In this document: piece by piece, positions 1 to 9,150 of the stretch
Layout of the letters: each line of letters begins with the position of its first letter
Numbering within the stretch: the first letter of the stretch is position 1
Source of the DNA: Gramella sp. MAR_2010_147
Lineage (GTDB): Bacteria > Bacteroidota > Bacteroidia > Flavobacteriales > Flavobacteriaceae
DNA: 64,000 nucleotides
Assembly: GCF_900105135.1 (NCBI RefSeq)
Contig: NZ_LT629741.1
Span: 1,426,001 to 1,490,000, forward strand
Direction: 5' to 3'
Notes under the pieces: generated by a model
Databases searched by the model: none
What the model was told of the DNA's origin: nothing
What the model saw: only the letters and a program-made list of their open reading frames with translations
Made by a program: the position numbers and the translations under genes

Positions 1-1002
1 AAGTCCGTTTTCTTCATTCATAAAAAGAACAACTCTTAAGGTTTTTTCCGGTTTGTAACCAATTTCCTTAAATAACCTAAGCACCTCCATAGACTGTACC
101 ACACCGGCACCATCGTCATGAGCACCATCTCCAAGGTCCCAGGAATCCAGGTGACCGCCAACAACCATGATCTCCTCCGGATTCTTAGAACCGGTGATCT
201 CTCCAATCACATTATAAGACTCTACATCTTTATGTAACTCACAGGTCATTCTGAAATAAAAATCCAGATCTTTCTGAATTTTCAGTATTCCGCTTAAATA
301 TTTTGCGTCGTTTGTAGAAATAGCGGCTGCCGGGATTCTTTTATTTGCAGGAGTGTCTCCATAGCCCATAGAACCGGTATGAGGAAAATCGTCCATTCTC
401 AAATTCATAGATCTAACAATCACTCCAACTGCGCCATATTTCGCAGCCTCTTCTGCTCCTGAATATCGCTGGTCTACACAACCGCCATAAGCCTCAAAAG
501 TTTGAATATGGTCTGCACGCATTGGCCTGTTATAAAAAACGATCTTGCCTTCAATATTTTCCCTGCCGTATTCTTTAAGCTGTTCGATGCCCTGAACTTC
601 GATCACTTTGGCTTTAGTGCCTCCTATCGCAGTGGCAATTGACCCCCCAAGGGCAGTAATATTTACGTTTCGGGTGACTCCCGGAGCTGTTTGTACATAT
701 GCAAACTCTCTTTCTCCTCTTGTCCATTTAGGAACCATTACAGGTTGTAACCACACTTTATCAAGACCAAGCTTTTCTAGCTCAGCTTTGGTATATTCAA
801 CTGCTTGCTGCGCATTGTAAGACCCAGAGAGCCTTCCGCCAATTTCATTAGATAAATGATCCAGCCAGTTGTAGCTCTTCCCGTTGAGAAGGGACATATC
901 GTAAATTTTCCTGATTTGTAGAGAATCTTCAGTAGAATTAGACTGCCCAGAAACAGTAATACCGGTAAAAATTAAGATCAGGACTAAATAGAGAGATTTC
1001 AT
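1..1002 (-). CDS. M28 family zinc peptidase, C-terminus cut by window edge
   Basis: Partial gene: the frame runs open through the left edge, leaving 334 codons of the N-terminal part. Residues 1-20 form a Sec signal peptide (hydrophobic stretch ending in VSGQ), so the protein is exported to the periplasm or beyond. A PA-like inserted region occupies about residues 110-230, followed by the M28 zinc-site motif GGHLDSWDLGDGAHDDGAG and the MNEENG segment with the catalytic glutamate. This order matches the carboxypeptidase Q/aminopeptidase type of M28, which trims dipeptides or N-terminal residues. ATG at 1000-1002 opens directly on the signal peptide, which supports the start. No promoter was recognised. 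The family is clear; substrate specificity cannot be read from sequence. Confidence 0.88.
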   Translation of the reverse strand, partial: MKSLYLVLILIFTGITVSGQSNSTEDSLQIRKIYDMSLLNGKSYNWLDHLSNEIGGRLSGSYNAQQAVEYTKAELEKLGLDKVWLQPVMVPKWTRGEREFAYVQTAPGVTRNVNITALGGSIATAIGGTKAKVIEVQGIEQLKEYGRENIEGKIVFYNRPMRADHIQTFEAYGGCVDQRYSGAEEAAKYGAVGVIVRSMNLRMDDFPHTGSMGYGDTPANKRIPAAAISTNDAKYLSGILKIQKDLDFYFRMTCELHKDVESYNVIGEITGSKNPEEIMVVGGHLDSWDLGDGAHDDGAGVVQSMEVLRLFKEIGYKPEKTLRVVLFMNEENGL

Positions 1003-1059
1003 TGCAATACTAATTTTGCCGCTAAATAACAGTATTTTTTTCAGTTTTACGAACCTGGT

Positions 1060-1944
1060 CTAAATCTTTTCCAGATGAAGCTGCTCCCTATATTCAGCTA
1101 TATTCTTCTTAATTTCAGGATCCAGCTCAGGTTCTTTTACATCCTTATACTTTACAAGTTCTGAATAAAGAGTTTTTGCGACCAAATATCTGGCGGTATT
1201 TTTATCGTCTGCTGGTATCACATACCAGGGTGCTTTTTTAGTAGATGTTCTATTTATGGCATCCTCGTAACATTCCTGATATTCTGCCCATAGTTTACGC
1301 TCTTTTAGATCTCCCGGTGAAAACTTCCAGTTTTTACTTGGTTTATCTAATCGTCTTAATAATCGCTGGCGCTGTTCTTCTTTAGAAAGATGGAGAAAGA
1401 ATTTAAAAATGACCGTTCCATTTTCTGCAACATGCTTTTCAAAATTTCTGATATTCTCAAATCGAGCTTCCCAGAAATTTTCGTCTATATCTTCAATATT
1501 ATTAATTTCCGGTAAATTTTCATTAAGAATGTATCCAGGATGAACCCTGGTTACCAGTACATTTTCATAATGAGTACGATTAAACACTCCAAATTTTCCT
1601 CTTTCGGGCAACGCAATATAATGTCTCCACAAAAAATCATGCTTTAATTCCTTTTCTGAAGGCACTTTAAAACTGTGTACCACCACTCCCCTGCTATTGA
1701 AGTCTTTAAAAACCTCCCGTATCAAACTATCCTTCCCGGAGGTATCCATACCTTGTAAACATATAAGTACTGAATATTTCCCGTGTGCATATAATTTATC
1801 CTGCCAGTCGCCAAGATCTTTTCTTATCTCTTTCATTGCATCTTTGATCTCAGCTCCCGATGCGTCCAGATCAATTTTGGTTTTAGTAATTTTTAGTTGA
1901 ATCTTTTCAGATACTTTAAATTCTGAATGGTCTATTTGCTTCAT
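1060..1944 (-). CDS. ppk2: PPK2-family polyphosphate:nucleotide phosphotransferase
   Basis: About 294 residues, the usual size of a one-domain PPK2. It carries the Walker A-like loop CLQGMDTSGKDSLIREVF, a following RGVVVHSFKVPSEKE segment, and the RTHYENVLVTRVHPG motif typical of PPK2 enzymes, which move phosphate between polyphosphate and AMP/ADP (or the reverse) in the cytoplasm. The frame is open six codons further upstream to a TTG at 1962, but a TATATTTA element resembling the -7 box lies just before that point, so the ATG at 1944 is preferred. It is transcribed away from the 2024 gene. Whether it prefers AMP or ADP cannot be told by eye. Confidence 0.87.
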   Translation of the reverse strand: MKQIDHSEFKVSEKIQLKITKTKIDLDASGAEIKDAMKEIRKDLGDWQDKLYAHGKYSVLICLQGMDTSGKDSLIREVFKDFNSRGVVVHSFKVPSEKELKHDFLWRHYIALPERGKFGVFNRTHYENVLVTRVHPGYILNENLPEINNIEDIDENFWEARFENIRNFEKHVAENGTVIFKFFLHLSKEEQRQRLLRRLDKPSKNWKFSPGDLKERKLWAEYQECYEDAINRTSTKKAPWYVIPADDKNTARYLVAKTLYSELVKYKDVKEPELDPEIKKNIAEYREQLHLEKI

Positions 1945-2023
1945 ATCATAACTATATCTCAACTAAATATACAATCTTTATAAGAGTTAATTTTTTTATC
2001 TTCGCGGCAAATACTTTTTCAGC

Positions 2024-2629
2024 TTGGACAAACTCGAAAGAAAAGACATTATAGATAAGGTTACCACATTATTAAAGGAGATCCCATCTTCTATGGATAT
2101 TGTAAAAAAAGAAGGGAACCGTGATGAGAGATTTAGGTATCTCGCAACCCATATGGTGGACAAGGCGATAGAAAAAGATGCCCTGATCGTTTCTGAAAAT
2201 CGGCAGGGAATTGCCATTCTTTTTAAGACCAGCAAGGGTGATGATAATATATGGAAAGACCTATGGTCCCAGCTAAAGCTGGTTGCCAATGTTACTGGCG
2301 TAAGGAATGCTCTTAATATCCTGAAAACTCAAAAGTATATCAAGAATCAACGTCCGCAGCAGGGAGAATATTTATACTGCTGGTTTTGGGGGATTCTCAA
2401 GGAATTTCGTGGTGCAGATACTCAGGTTGGCAAAGAAATGAAAGACATTTTCTTTAGGAGTGCCCATGACCTAGGACTGGAATTATATGCAGAAACCCGC
2501 GGAAGAACGAATGCTATCGTTTATCAACGGGTTGGTTTTGAACTTTTTCATGAATGGGATCACCCTAGCGGTGATACCATGTACTTCTTAAAATACGATC
2601 CTAAGAATCCGAGAAATAAAAGACCTTAG
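2024..2629 (+). CDS. hypothetical protein, possible acyltransferase-like C-terminus
   Basis: 201 residues, no signal peptide or membrane segment. The C-terminal half (about residues 125-190, with DIFFRSAHDLGLELYAETRG and YQRVGFELFHEWDHP) reads like the last strands of a GNAT N-acetyltransferase, where 'YQRxGFE' is the usual ending. The N-terminal half is helical and charged. The most upstream start is a TTG at 2024; a -7-like element with one mismatch (TATCTTCG, 1997-2004) lies about 20 bp before it. The next in-frame ATG would remove 23 residues. The stop overlaps the convergent response-regulator gene by 4 bp. The acetyltransferase reading is an inference from one motif. Confidence 0.6.
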   Translation: MDKLERKDIIDKVTTLLKEIPSSMDIVKKEGNRDERFRYLATHMVDKAIEKDALIVSENRQGIAILFKTSKGDDNIWKDLWSQLKLVANVTGVRNALNILKTQKYIKNQRPQQGEYLYCWFWGILKEFRGADTQVGKEMKDIFFRSAHDLGLELYAETRGRTNAIVYQRVGFELFHEWDHPSGDTMYFLKYDPKNPRNKRP

Positions 2630-3792
2630 AACCTGCTTCCGAAGAGTTTTACATCTTCATCTGTAATCTCTTTACCCCCAAGAATAAAAAGACGTTCTAC
2701 AACATTTCGTAATTCACGAACATTCCCGCGCCATTCACTGTCTTTTAAAACATTAATAGCCTCTTTGGTGAATTCTTTTTTGTTAGTACCCTGCTCATTT
2801 GCGATCTTTTCACTGAAATAATCAACAAGGAGTGGGATATCATCTTTACGGTCTTTCAATGCAGGTACTTCGATGAGAATTACTGCCAGTCTGTGATAAA
2901 GATCTTCCCTGAAATTATTTTCTTCGATCTCTTTTTTAAGATCTTTATTTGTTGCCGCGACTACTCTTACATCTACTTTGATGTCCTTATCGCTACCTAC
3001 CCTGGAAATTTTATTCTCCTGAAGAGCTCTTAAAACTTTCGCCTGAGCTGAAAGACTCATATCTCCAATCTCATCCAAGAATATGGTTCCCTTATTTGCC
3101 GCCTCAAACTTCCCGGCCCTGTCTTTATTTGCTGAAGTAAATGCCCCCTTTACATGACCAAACAGTTCACTCTCAATTAATTCAGAAGGGATCGCGGCAC
3201 AATTCACCTCTATCATAGGTCCTTTTGAGCGATCACTTTTTTGATGTAGCCAATGCGCTACAAGTTCTTTTCCCGTACCATTTGGGCCTGTGATAAGAAC
3301 ACGAGCATCTGTATGTGCAACTTTCTCTATCATGTTCTTGATAGCGTGTATCTCTTCAGATTCCCCTATCATTTCATAATTCTTGCTCACCTTTTTCTTT
3401 AACCTTGTATTTTCTAATACAAGTTCCTTACGATCTAATGCGTTGCGAACAGTATTTAATAAACGATTTAAATCTGGTGGTTTAGATATATAGTCAAATG
3501 CGCCAATTTTCATGGTATTTACAGCGGTGTCAAGATCACCATGTCCAGAGATCATCACCACGGGAATTTCTGGCTTCACCTTTTTAACAGCCTCCAATAC
3601 CTCTACGCCATCCATTTTAGGCATTTTGATGTCGCAAAGAATCAGATCAAAATCTTCATTTTTGACCAATTCCATTCCTTCCAATCCATCTTCAGCTTCT
3701 GTTACCTCATAATCTTTACTTTCTTCGGTAAGTATCTTATTAAGCACTCTTCTAATAGAGGCCTCGTCTTCTATCAATAAAATTTTTGCCAT
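2626..3792 (-). CDS. Sigma-54 activator-type response regulator without DNA-binding domain
   Basis: 388 residues. Residues 1-120 are a receiver domain: acidic pocket E8-D9, phosphoacceptor D54 in LILCDIKMPKMDG, and conserved K104. Residues about 140-370 are an NtrC-type AAA+ ATPase with Walker A GPNGTGKE (169-176), the sigma-54 contact loop as GAFTSA (216-221) rather than GAFTGA, and Walker B TIFLDEIGDM. The protein ends at ITDEDVKLFGSRF, just after the ATPase, so the Fis-type helix-turn-helix that normally binds enhancers is absent. It should activate RpoN promoters when phosphorylated, possibly from solution. No cognate histidine kinase is adjacent. Confidence 0.9.
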   Translation of the reverse strand: MAKILLIEDEASIRRVLNKILTEESKDYEVTEAEDGLEGMELVKNEDFDLILCDIKMPKMDGVEVLEAVKKVKPEIPVVMISGHGDLDTAVNTMKIGAFDYISKPPDLNRLLNTVRNALDRKELVLENTRLKKKVSKNYEMIGESEEIHAIKNMIEKVAHTDARVLITGPNGTGKELVAHWLHQKSDRSKGPMIEVNCAAIPSELIESELFGHVKGAFTSANKDRAGKFEAANKGTIFLDEIGDMSLSAQAKVLRALQENKISRVGSDKDIKVDVRVVAATNKDLKKEIEENNFREDLYHRLAVILIEVPALKDRKDDIPLLVDYFSEKIANEQGTNKKEFTKEAINVLKDSEWRGNVRELRNVVERLFILGGKEITDEDVKLFGSRF

Positions 3793-3888
3793 TGTAGTAT
3801 TGTAAATATTAATCTGCTATTAGCGTAAACTGTTTTCGTTCTTCTATAATATAATTTCTATGCACCTATCTTCAAATTTGAAAAGTAT

Positions 3889-4818
3889 TTAGTCGTTCTC
3901 ACTCATTTCATCGGAATTTTCCACGCCTTTTGGATAGAACATATGGACATCTCTTTGAGGAAATGGAATCGTAATATTATTCAATCTAAACTTATTATTG
4001 ATCTTAAATCTTAATTCGCTCTTAACTTTTGGATCCACAAAACTGTCTGAAATATAAAAATGGAGACCAAACAGTAGGGCCGAATCGCCAAAATCTTCAA
4101 AAAGTACAAATGGTTCAGGTTTTTTTAAAATTCCTTTCTGTTCTCTGGCACATTCCAGTAAAACCTCCCTTACTTGCTCAACATCACTTCCGTAAGAAAC
4201 ACCTACCCTAACCACTTCTCTGGTAGTTTTATGGTTCTGAGTATAATTATAAACGGTGTCACTAATAAATTTATGATTTGGAATGATCATGACCTTGTCA
4301 TCCCTGGTAAGTGCTCTGGTAGTTCTCAATTTAATTTCAAAAACCCGGGCTACCCTGCCTTCCAGCTCAATAACATCTCCTACCAGCAGCGATTTATCAA
4401 GAATAATAAAAATACCACCTATCACATCCTGAAACAACTCCTGTAAAGCGAGACCAAGACCTACGAACAGGGCTGCTGAAGCCGTTAGAAGAATAGTTAC
4501 ATCTACCCCCGTAGAACTTAGCGTAATTAGGATCACTGTCAGATAAACAAAGTATTTTATAAACTTAAATACACTTATAAACTTTAGCTTGTCCTCTTCT
4601 AAAAGTTTAGAAGTGATAAATGATCTTATAACGCGCAGCACTACACTGGTTAAAAGAAAAGCAAGAACAATAATGATAACGAGCCCCACGGTCACCCGCA
4701 TTTCTTCCTCACCAATATGATAACTGAAGCCGGCATTCCAGAAATCCTTTATAAGACCCCAAATATCCTGCTCTATTACTTCGGTCACTTTTTCTTTAGC
4801 TGACTGGTCTTGCTGCAT
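3889..4818 (-). CDS. MscS-family mechanosensitive channel
   Basis: 309 residues. Three membrane helices lie at about residues 45-65, 90-108 and 112-140. The last carries the pore-lining glycine/alanine pattern (LLTASAALFVGLGLALQELF), followed by the beta domain (GDVIELEGRVARVFEI, VMIIPNHKFISDTVYNY) typical of MscS channels. It opens under membrane tension to release solutes from the inner membrane. The start lies 2 bp from the end of the ABC permease gene, so the three genes 7041 to 3889 probably form one transcript. The C-terminus is short and acidic. Small-conductance type is certain; gating behaviour is not. Confidence 0.92.
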   Translation of the reverse strand: MQQDQSAKEKVTEVIEQDIWGLIKDFWNAGFSYHIGEEEMRVTVGLVIIIVLAFLLTSVVLRVIRSFITSKLLEEDKLKFISVFKFIKYFVYLTVILITLSSTGVDVTILLTASAALFVGLGLALQELFQDVIGGIFIILDKSLLVGDVIELEGRVARVFEIKLRTTRALTRDDKVMIIPNHKFISDTVYNYTQNHKTTREVVRVGVSYGSDVEQVREVLLECAREQKGILKKPEPFVLFEDFGDSALLFGLHFYISDSFVDPKVKSELRFKINNKFRLNNITIPFPQRDVHMFYPKGVENSDEMSEND

Positions 4819-4820
4819 AC

Positions 4821-6119
4821 CTAATACTTAAGCCATTTATACAGTTCTTTATAACTCGGTTTCTTTCCATACATCAAAATTCCCACCCGGTAGATCTTGG
4901 CAGATAGCCAGAGCACCCCAAAATTAGTGGCAATAAGAACCACGATAGAAATGGTAATTTCCCACCACGGCACGCCAAACGGAATTCTCATCAACATTAC
5001 AATTGGTGAAGTAAGTGGAATTATAGAAAATATGGTTGAGACCGTTCCATGCGGATTTTCCACCACCGAAAAGAATCCTACATAGATCCCTAATATAAGG
5101 GGTAAAATAATAGGAAACATAAACTGCTGTGTATCTGTTTCACTATCTACAGCCGCACCAATAGCGGCATAAATAGCACTATATAAAAAATATCCGCCAA
5201 TAAAATAGATCACAAAAAAACTAAGAAGACTGGCATAAGGCAATTTGAGAATATCTACTACAAGTTGATTAATTTCAGGTCTTGCAGCGTTTTCTATTGC
5301 TTCAGATGCCGGCGACTGCGCGGCAGCAGGATCTATCCCCAGAAAAGTGGAAACTCCCATTAACAATACAGTCCCTAAGATCACCCAGATGGTAAACTGA
5401 GTGATTCCCGCAAGAGAGGTTCCCAACACTTTACCCAACAGCAATTGAAATGGTTTAACTGAAGAGACTATGATTTCAATAATCCTGTTGGTCTTTTCTT
5501 CAATAACGCTACGCATCACCATATTCCCGTAGATAATAATGAACATCATTAAAAGATAACCCGCCGCACCACCAAAAAACATCTTAATGTAATTTGACAT
5601 TTTTGAACTTCGTTCTCCAGAAAAATTCTGGATCTGCACACTTACATCAGCCCTAGCTTTATCTATTTCTGTAACATCGATACCCTTTGCTATGAGCTGC
5701 TCTCTGGTAATTTTATCTGAAATGGTCTTTTCTATACTTTCAATAGTTCCAAAACCAGGAGTATCTTTCCCGAAAAATTCAATTTCAGAAGGTTTACCAA
5801 TGCCGGGTTCAATATTAGAAATATGAATTAATCCAAAATATTCTTTTTCCAGTACTTCCTTTCTTGCTGCATCCAGGGTTTTTTGAGAATAATCTAAATA
5901 TTGCACCTGCTCACCATCCACAAATTCGGTCGCAAACATCCCGCTTTCATCATGAATCCCTATGATCTTTTGTTCTGTACTATTCAACATGCTCAAATAA
6001 GCTATAAGCAGTATCATCCCCACAAAAATCAACGGACTCAAAAAGGTCATGACAATGAAGGTCCTGTTTCTAACTCGCGCCAGGTACTCCCGGTTAATGA
6101 TAAGTCTGAGATTATTCAT
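4821..6119 (-). CDS. ABC-2 type transporter permease (NatB-like)
   Basis: 432 residues. One N-terminal membrane helix (about 20-45) is followed by a roughly 140-residue extracytoplasmic domain and then five or six helices between about 185 and 420. VMRSVIEEKTNRIIEIIVSS is the hallmark segment of the NatB/ABC-2 exporter family. It should be the membrane subunit of an exporter paired with the overlapping ATPase gene (8 bp overlap at 6112-6119). Substrate unknown; family members export sodium, drugs or antibiotics. The overlap suggests translational coupling. Confidence 0.9.
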   Translation of the reverse strand: MNNLRLIINREYLARVRNRTFIVMTFLSPLIFVGMILLIAYLSMLNSTEQKIIGIHDESGMFATEFVDGEQVQYLDYSQKTLDAARKEVLEKEYFGLIHISNIEPGIGKPSEIEFFGKDTPGFGTIESIEKTISDKITREQLIAKGIDVTEIDKARADVSVQIQNFSGERSSKMSNYIKMFFGGAAGYLLMMFIIIYGNMVMRSVIEEKTNRIIEIIVSSVKPFQLLLGKVLGTSLAGITQFTIWVILGTVLLMGVSTFLGIDPAAAQSPASEAIENAARPEINQLVVDILKLPYASLLSFFVIYFIGGYFLYSAIYAAIGAAVDSETDTQQFMFPIILPLILGIYVGFFSVVENPHGTVSTIFSIIPLTSPIVMLMRIPFGVPWWEITISIVVLIATNFGVLWLSAKIYRVGILMYGKKPSYKELYKWLKY

Positions 6120-7041
6120 TTTGAGTCACAGTTTTTATAAAAATATCGTTTACTGAAGGAATCACTTCTACAAAATGATTGATTCGGGCCCTGGGAAGTA
6201 AGAACTGGATCAAATCATTGGAAGTTTCATTATCCTTTAATTTGATACTCAATTTAAGATCGTTCTGAATACTTTTAAACCTTGCGGGACCAATTGTAAA
6301 ATGCTCTTCCAGTTCACGCCTTAAGCTTTGCTCCTCTACAGCATCTAGACCCAGCTCAAAAGTATTAGATTTATACTCTTTCTTTATTTCTGAGACTTTC
6401 CCATCCAGTAATTTATTAGACTTGTGAATCAATGCAATGTATTCACAAAGTTCCTCTACGCTTTCCATACGATGAGTTGAAAATAGAATAGTTGCTCCCT
6501 CTTCTTTTAACTGAAGGATCTCATCTTTTATAAGATTGGCATTTACAGGATCAAAACCACTAAAAGGTTCATCAAAAATAAGCAATTTAGGGCGGTGTAG
6601 CACCGTGATCACAAACTGTACTTTTTGCGCCATCCCTTTAGAAAGTTCCTGTATTTTTTTATCCCACCAACCTTCAATCTCAAGTCTTTTAAACCAGTAT
6701 TGCAATCTTTCTTTTGCCTCTGCCTTGCTTAAACCTTTAAGCCTGGCGAGATAAAGCGCCTGCTCCCCTACTTTCATAGACTTGTAAAGCCCGCGTTCTT
6801 CTGGCAGGTATCCAATGTGCGCAATATCATCTGGATGTAGTGGTTTACCGCCAAGATATACCCTGCCTTCATCGGGCATGGTGATTTGATTTATAATACG
6901 AAGTAATGTAGTTTTTCCTGCTCCATTGGGGCCTAAAAGACCAAAAATACTTTCTCTGGGAATATTTATTGAAACATTGTTGAGTGCAGTAAAATTTCCG
7001 AAGCGTTTATAGATATTCTCCGCAACCAAAAGATTTTCCAT
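6112..7041 (-). CDS. ABC transporter ATP-binding protein (NatA-like)
   Basis: About 309 residues from the chosen ATG at 7041; the frame continues upstream only to a TTG at 7080. The ATPase domain has Walker A GPNGAGKTT, an altered signature LSKGMAQKVQ in place of LSGGQ, Walker B LLIFDEPFSGFDP and switch histidine STHRME. Residues beyond about 220 form the extra C-terminal domain seen in NatA/DrrA-type exporters. It powers the permease encoded immediately downstream with an 8 bp overlap. The DEPFSGFDP and LSKGMAQK sequences place it in the ABC-2 exporter branch. Substrate is unknown. Confidence 0.92.
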   Translation of the reverse strand: MENLLVAENIYKRFGNFTALNNVSINIPRESIFGLLGPNGAGKTTLLRIINQITMPDEGRVYLGGKPLHPDDIAHIGYLPEERGLYKSMKVGEQALYLARLKGLSKAEAKERLQYWFKRLEIEGWWDKKIQELSKGMAQKVQFVITVLHRPKLLIFDEPFSGFDPVNANLIKDEILQLKEEGATILFSTHRMESVEELCEYIALIHKSNKLLDGKVSEIKKEYKSNTFELGLDAVEEQSLRRELEEHFTIGPARFKSIQNDLKLSIKLKDNETSNDLIQFLLPRARINHFVEVIPSVNDIFIKTVTQNE

Positions 7042-7129
7042 ATAGTCTATTGTAGAAGTGTTAAAGATATATAAATACAAAGAGAGTATAAGGCTATTAA
7101 GAGGATTTTATAATTTCCCAAACCTCTAT

Positions 7130-7165
7130 AAAAACAAAACCCACCCTTAATAAATTAAGGATGGG
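7130..7165 (-). terminator. Rho-independent terminator of grpE-dnaJ
   Basis: On the minus strand CCCATCCTTAA and TTAAGGGTGGG pair over 11 positions (one U-G) around a TTTA loop, followed by GTTTTGTTTTT. It lies about 85 bp past the dnaJ stop and before the ABC genes. Confidence 0.85.
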
Positions 7166-7250
7166 AAAAAAATTGCTATGAAAAAGAAAAATTATCACTA
7201 AAAGACTTAGTGATTCTCAAATATATAAATTTTTTCTTAAAATTAACTTT

Positions 7251-8369
7251 TTAAGAAAACATATCTTTAACTTTTTCAAAGAAGGATTTATCGCTTTTTT
7301 CAGGATTTGGCTGGAAGTTCTCATCATCAGCCATTCTCTCAAAAAATTCCTTTTGTTCTCTGGAAAGCGTTTTTGGGGTCCATACATTTACATGTACCAA
7401 AAGATCACCTTTTCCATAACCATTTATACTACTAATCCCTTTACCTCTAAGTCTCAATATTTTACCTGACTGAACACCTTCTTCAATCTTGATACGAACT
7501 TTTCCGGTAACGGTATCAATTTCCCTGGACGAACCCAGGACTGCTTCTGAATAACTTATATAAAGATCATAATGCAAATTATCACCTTCTCTCTGCAATG
7601 TGGGATGTTCTTTCTCCTCTATAGCAACCAGCAGATCACCCGGAATTCCGTTTCCTGGAGCATCATTTCCTTTTCCAGAGACCTTTAACTGCATTCCGTC
7701 TTCAACTCCTGCAGGAATTTTAATAGAAACTGTTTCCTCCTGCATCACAAGTCCATGCGCATCTGAACCTTCAGGTTTCTTATCTATCATTTGCCCGCTT
7801 CCACCACAGGTAGTACATGGAGAAGCTGTTTGCATTCTACCAAGAATCGTGTTGGTCACACGTGTTACCTGTCCTGATCCATTACAGGTATTACAGGTTT
7901 TGTAGGTAGTTCCAGAGGCCTGAACTTTACGCTTAACTTTGATCTTTTTCTCACAACCATTAGCGATCTCCTCAAGATTAAGACTTACCCGAATTCTAAG
8001 ATTACTTCCTTTAGCCCGGCGCTGGCCGCCACCAAACCCTCCAAAACCAGAGAATCCACCGCCGCCAAAACCACCACCGAAAATATCACCGAACTGGCTG
8101 AATATGTCATCCATATTCATACCACCTCCGCCACCAAAGCCACCACCTTCAAAGGCCTGGTGTCCAAAACGATCGTATTTAGCTCTTTTTTCCTGATTTC
8201 CTAAAACTTCATATGCTTCAGCTGATTTCTTAAACATTTCTTCAGCCTCCGTATCACCAGGATTTTTATCCGGGTGATATTTTAAAGCTTTTTTTCTATA
8301 TGCTTTTTTAATTTCAGCCGCCGAAGCGTCTTTACTTAAGCCTAATATTTCGTAATAATCTTCTTTCAT
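7251..8369 (-). CDS. dnaJ: Chaperone DnaJ with a single zinc centre
   Basis: 372 residues. J-domain with HPD at residues 32-34, a Gly/Phe-rich stretch at about 73-115, then the cysteine region and two C-terminal beta domains. DnaJ stimulates DnaK ATPase and delivers unfolded clients. Only two CxxCxGxG modules are present (C159/C162 and C185/C188). By spacing they match modules II and III of classical DnaJ; modules I and IV are replaced by non-cysteine sequence, so one zinc centre remains instead of two. From memory this is usual in flavobacterial DnaJ rather than strain-specific damage. grpE precedes it by 33 bp and a terminator follows. Confidence 0.96.
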   Translation of the reverse strand: MKEDYYEILGLSKDASAAEIKKAYRKKALKYHPDKNPGDTEAEEMFKKSAEAYEVLGNQEKRAKYDRFGHQAFEGGGFGGGGGMNMDDIFSQFGDIFGGGFGGGGFSGFGGFGGGQRRAKGSNLRIRVSLNLEEIANGCEKKIKVKRKVQASGTTYKTCNTCNGSGQVTRVTNTILGRMQTASPCTTCGGSGQMIDKKPEGSDAHGLVMQEETVSIKIPAGVEDGMQLKVSGKGNDAPGNGIPGDLLVAIEEKEHPTLQREGDNLHYDLYISYSEAVLGSSREIDTVTGKVRIKIEEGVQSGKILRLRGKGISSINGYGKGDLLVHVNVWTPKTLSREQKEFFERMADDENFQPNPEKSDKSFFEKVKDMFS

Positions 8370-8402
8370 GTTGGGTTTTTACAAATTTTGTAAAAGCGGT
8401 TT

Positions 8403-8996
8403 TTATTTTCCGGTTACTACTTTTGGGTATCTAATAATTCTTTCCCCAAGTTTGTATCCTGGCTCTACTACATCAACAATCTTGCCTTTAAGATCATCTG
8501 ATGGTGCTGGAATTTGAGTAATAGCCTCGTGAATTTCTGAATCAAAATCTGATCCGTGCTCCACTTCCATACGTTCAAGACCCTTTGCTTTAAGGGTTTC
8601 TTTAAGTTTATTATGGATCAATTCAATTCCTTTCAGAAGATTTTCGTCCCCGGCTTTCTTCAGCTCATTTAAAGCCCTGTCAAAATCATCCATAATTGGT
8701 AGCATGGCAGTCATCACCTCCTGATTGGCAGTCTTGAATAATTCAAGCCTTTCTTTTGAAGTACGTCTCTTATAGTTTTCAAATTCTGCAAAAAGTCTTA
8801 AGAATTTATCCTTTTCTTTCTGCACATCTTCTTTCAAAAGCTCTTCTTCTGTAAGCTCATCTTCTTTTACTTCGGGCTGTTCGTCATGGTTTTCTCCATT
8901 TTCCCCAACCTCTTCAATGGCATCGTCAATTACCTCTTCAACCTGGTCTTTCACCTTTTTATTATCTTCTTTGATTTTATCTTCTTTTCGGCTCAT
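8403..8996 (-). CDS. grpE: Nucleotide exchange factor GrpE
   Basis: 197 residues. An acidic, low-complexity N-terminus (about 1-55, rich in E, D and K) leads to a long coiled coil (KDKFLRLFAEFENYKRRTSKE) and the C-terminal beta-domain (VEHGSDFDSEIHEAITQIPA; ending RYPKVVTGK), the normal GrpE order. It forms a dimer that releases ADP from DnaK. It is the first gene of the grpE-dnaJ unit. No heat-shock promoter was identified with confidence in the roughly 150 bp upstream. Confidence 0.96.
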   Translation of the reverse strand: MSRKEDKIKEDNKKVKDQVEEVIDDAIEEVGENGENHDEQPEVKEDELTEEELLKEDVQKEKDKFLRLFAEFENYKRRTSKERLELFKTANQEVMTAMLPIMDDFDRALNELKKAGDENLLKGIELIHNKLKETLKAKGLERMEVEHGSDFDSEIHEAITQIPAPSDDLKGKIVDVVEPGYKLGERIIRYPKVVTGK

Positions 8997-9114
8997 TATT
9001 TAAATTTTACTTTCACGCAATTGAAGTCAAAATCGCTGCCAACTCAATTAAAATGTCAAAATGTCACAAGATTTTTTTAATAAAATTTTATGAGACACGA
9101 AATACTATTCCAAT

Positions 9115-9122
9115 TACATTTG
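9115..9122 (+). promoter_or_regulatory. -7 element TACATTTG before the yceI-like gene
   Basis: Exact match to the Bacteroidetes TAnnTTTG box, 29 bp before the ATG. No clear TTG at the -33 position. Confidence 0.6.
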
Positions 9123-9150
9123 CGCCGAACTTTTAAAATCATTAAATCTG

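Noticed and set aside
7600..8196. Proline-rich open frames opposite dnaJ
   Set aside because: They mirror the Gly-rich region of dnaJ on the other strand; dnaJ is certain and the antisense frames lack signals.
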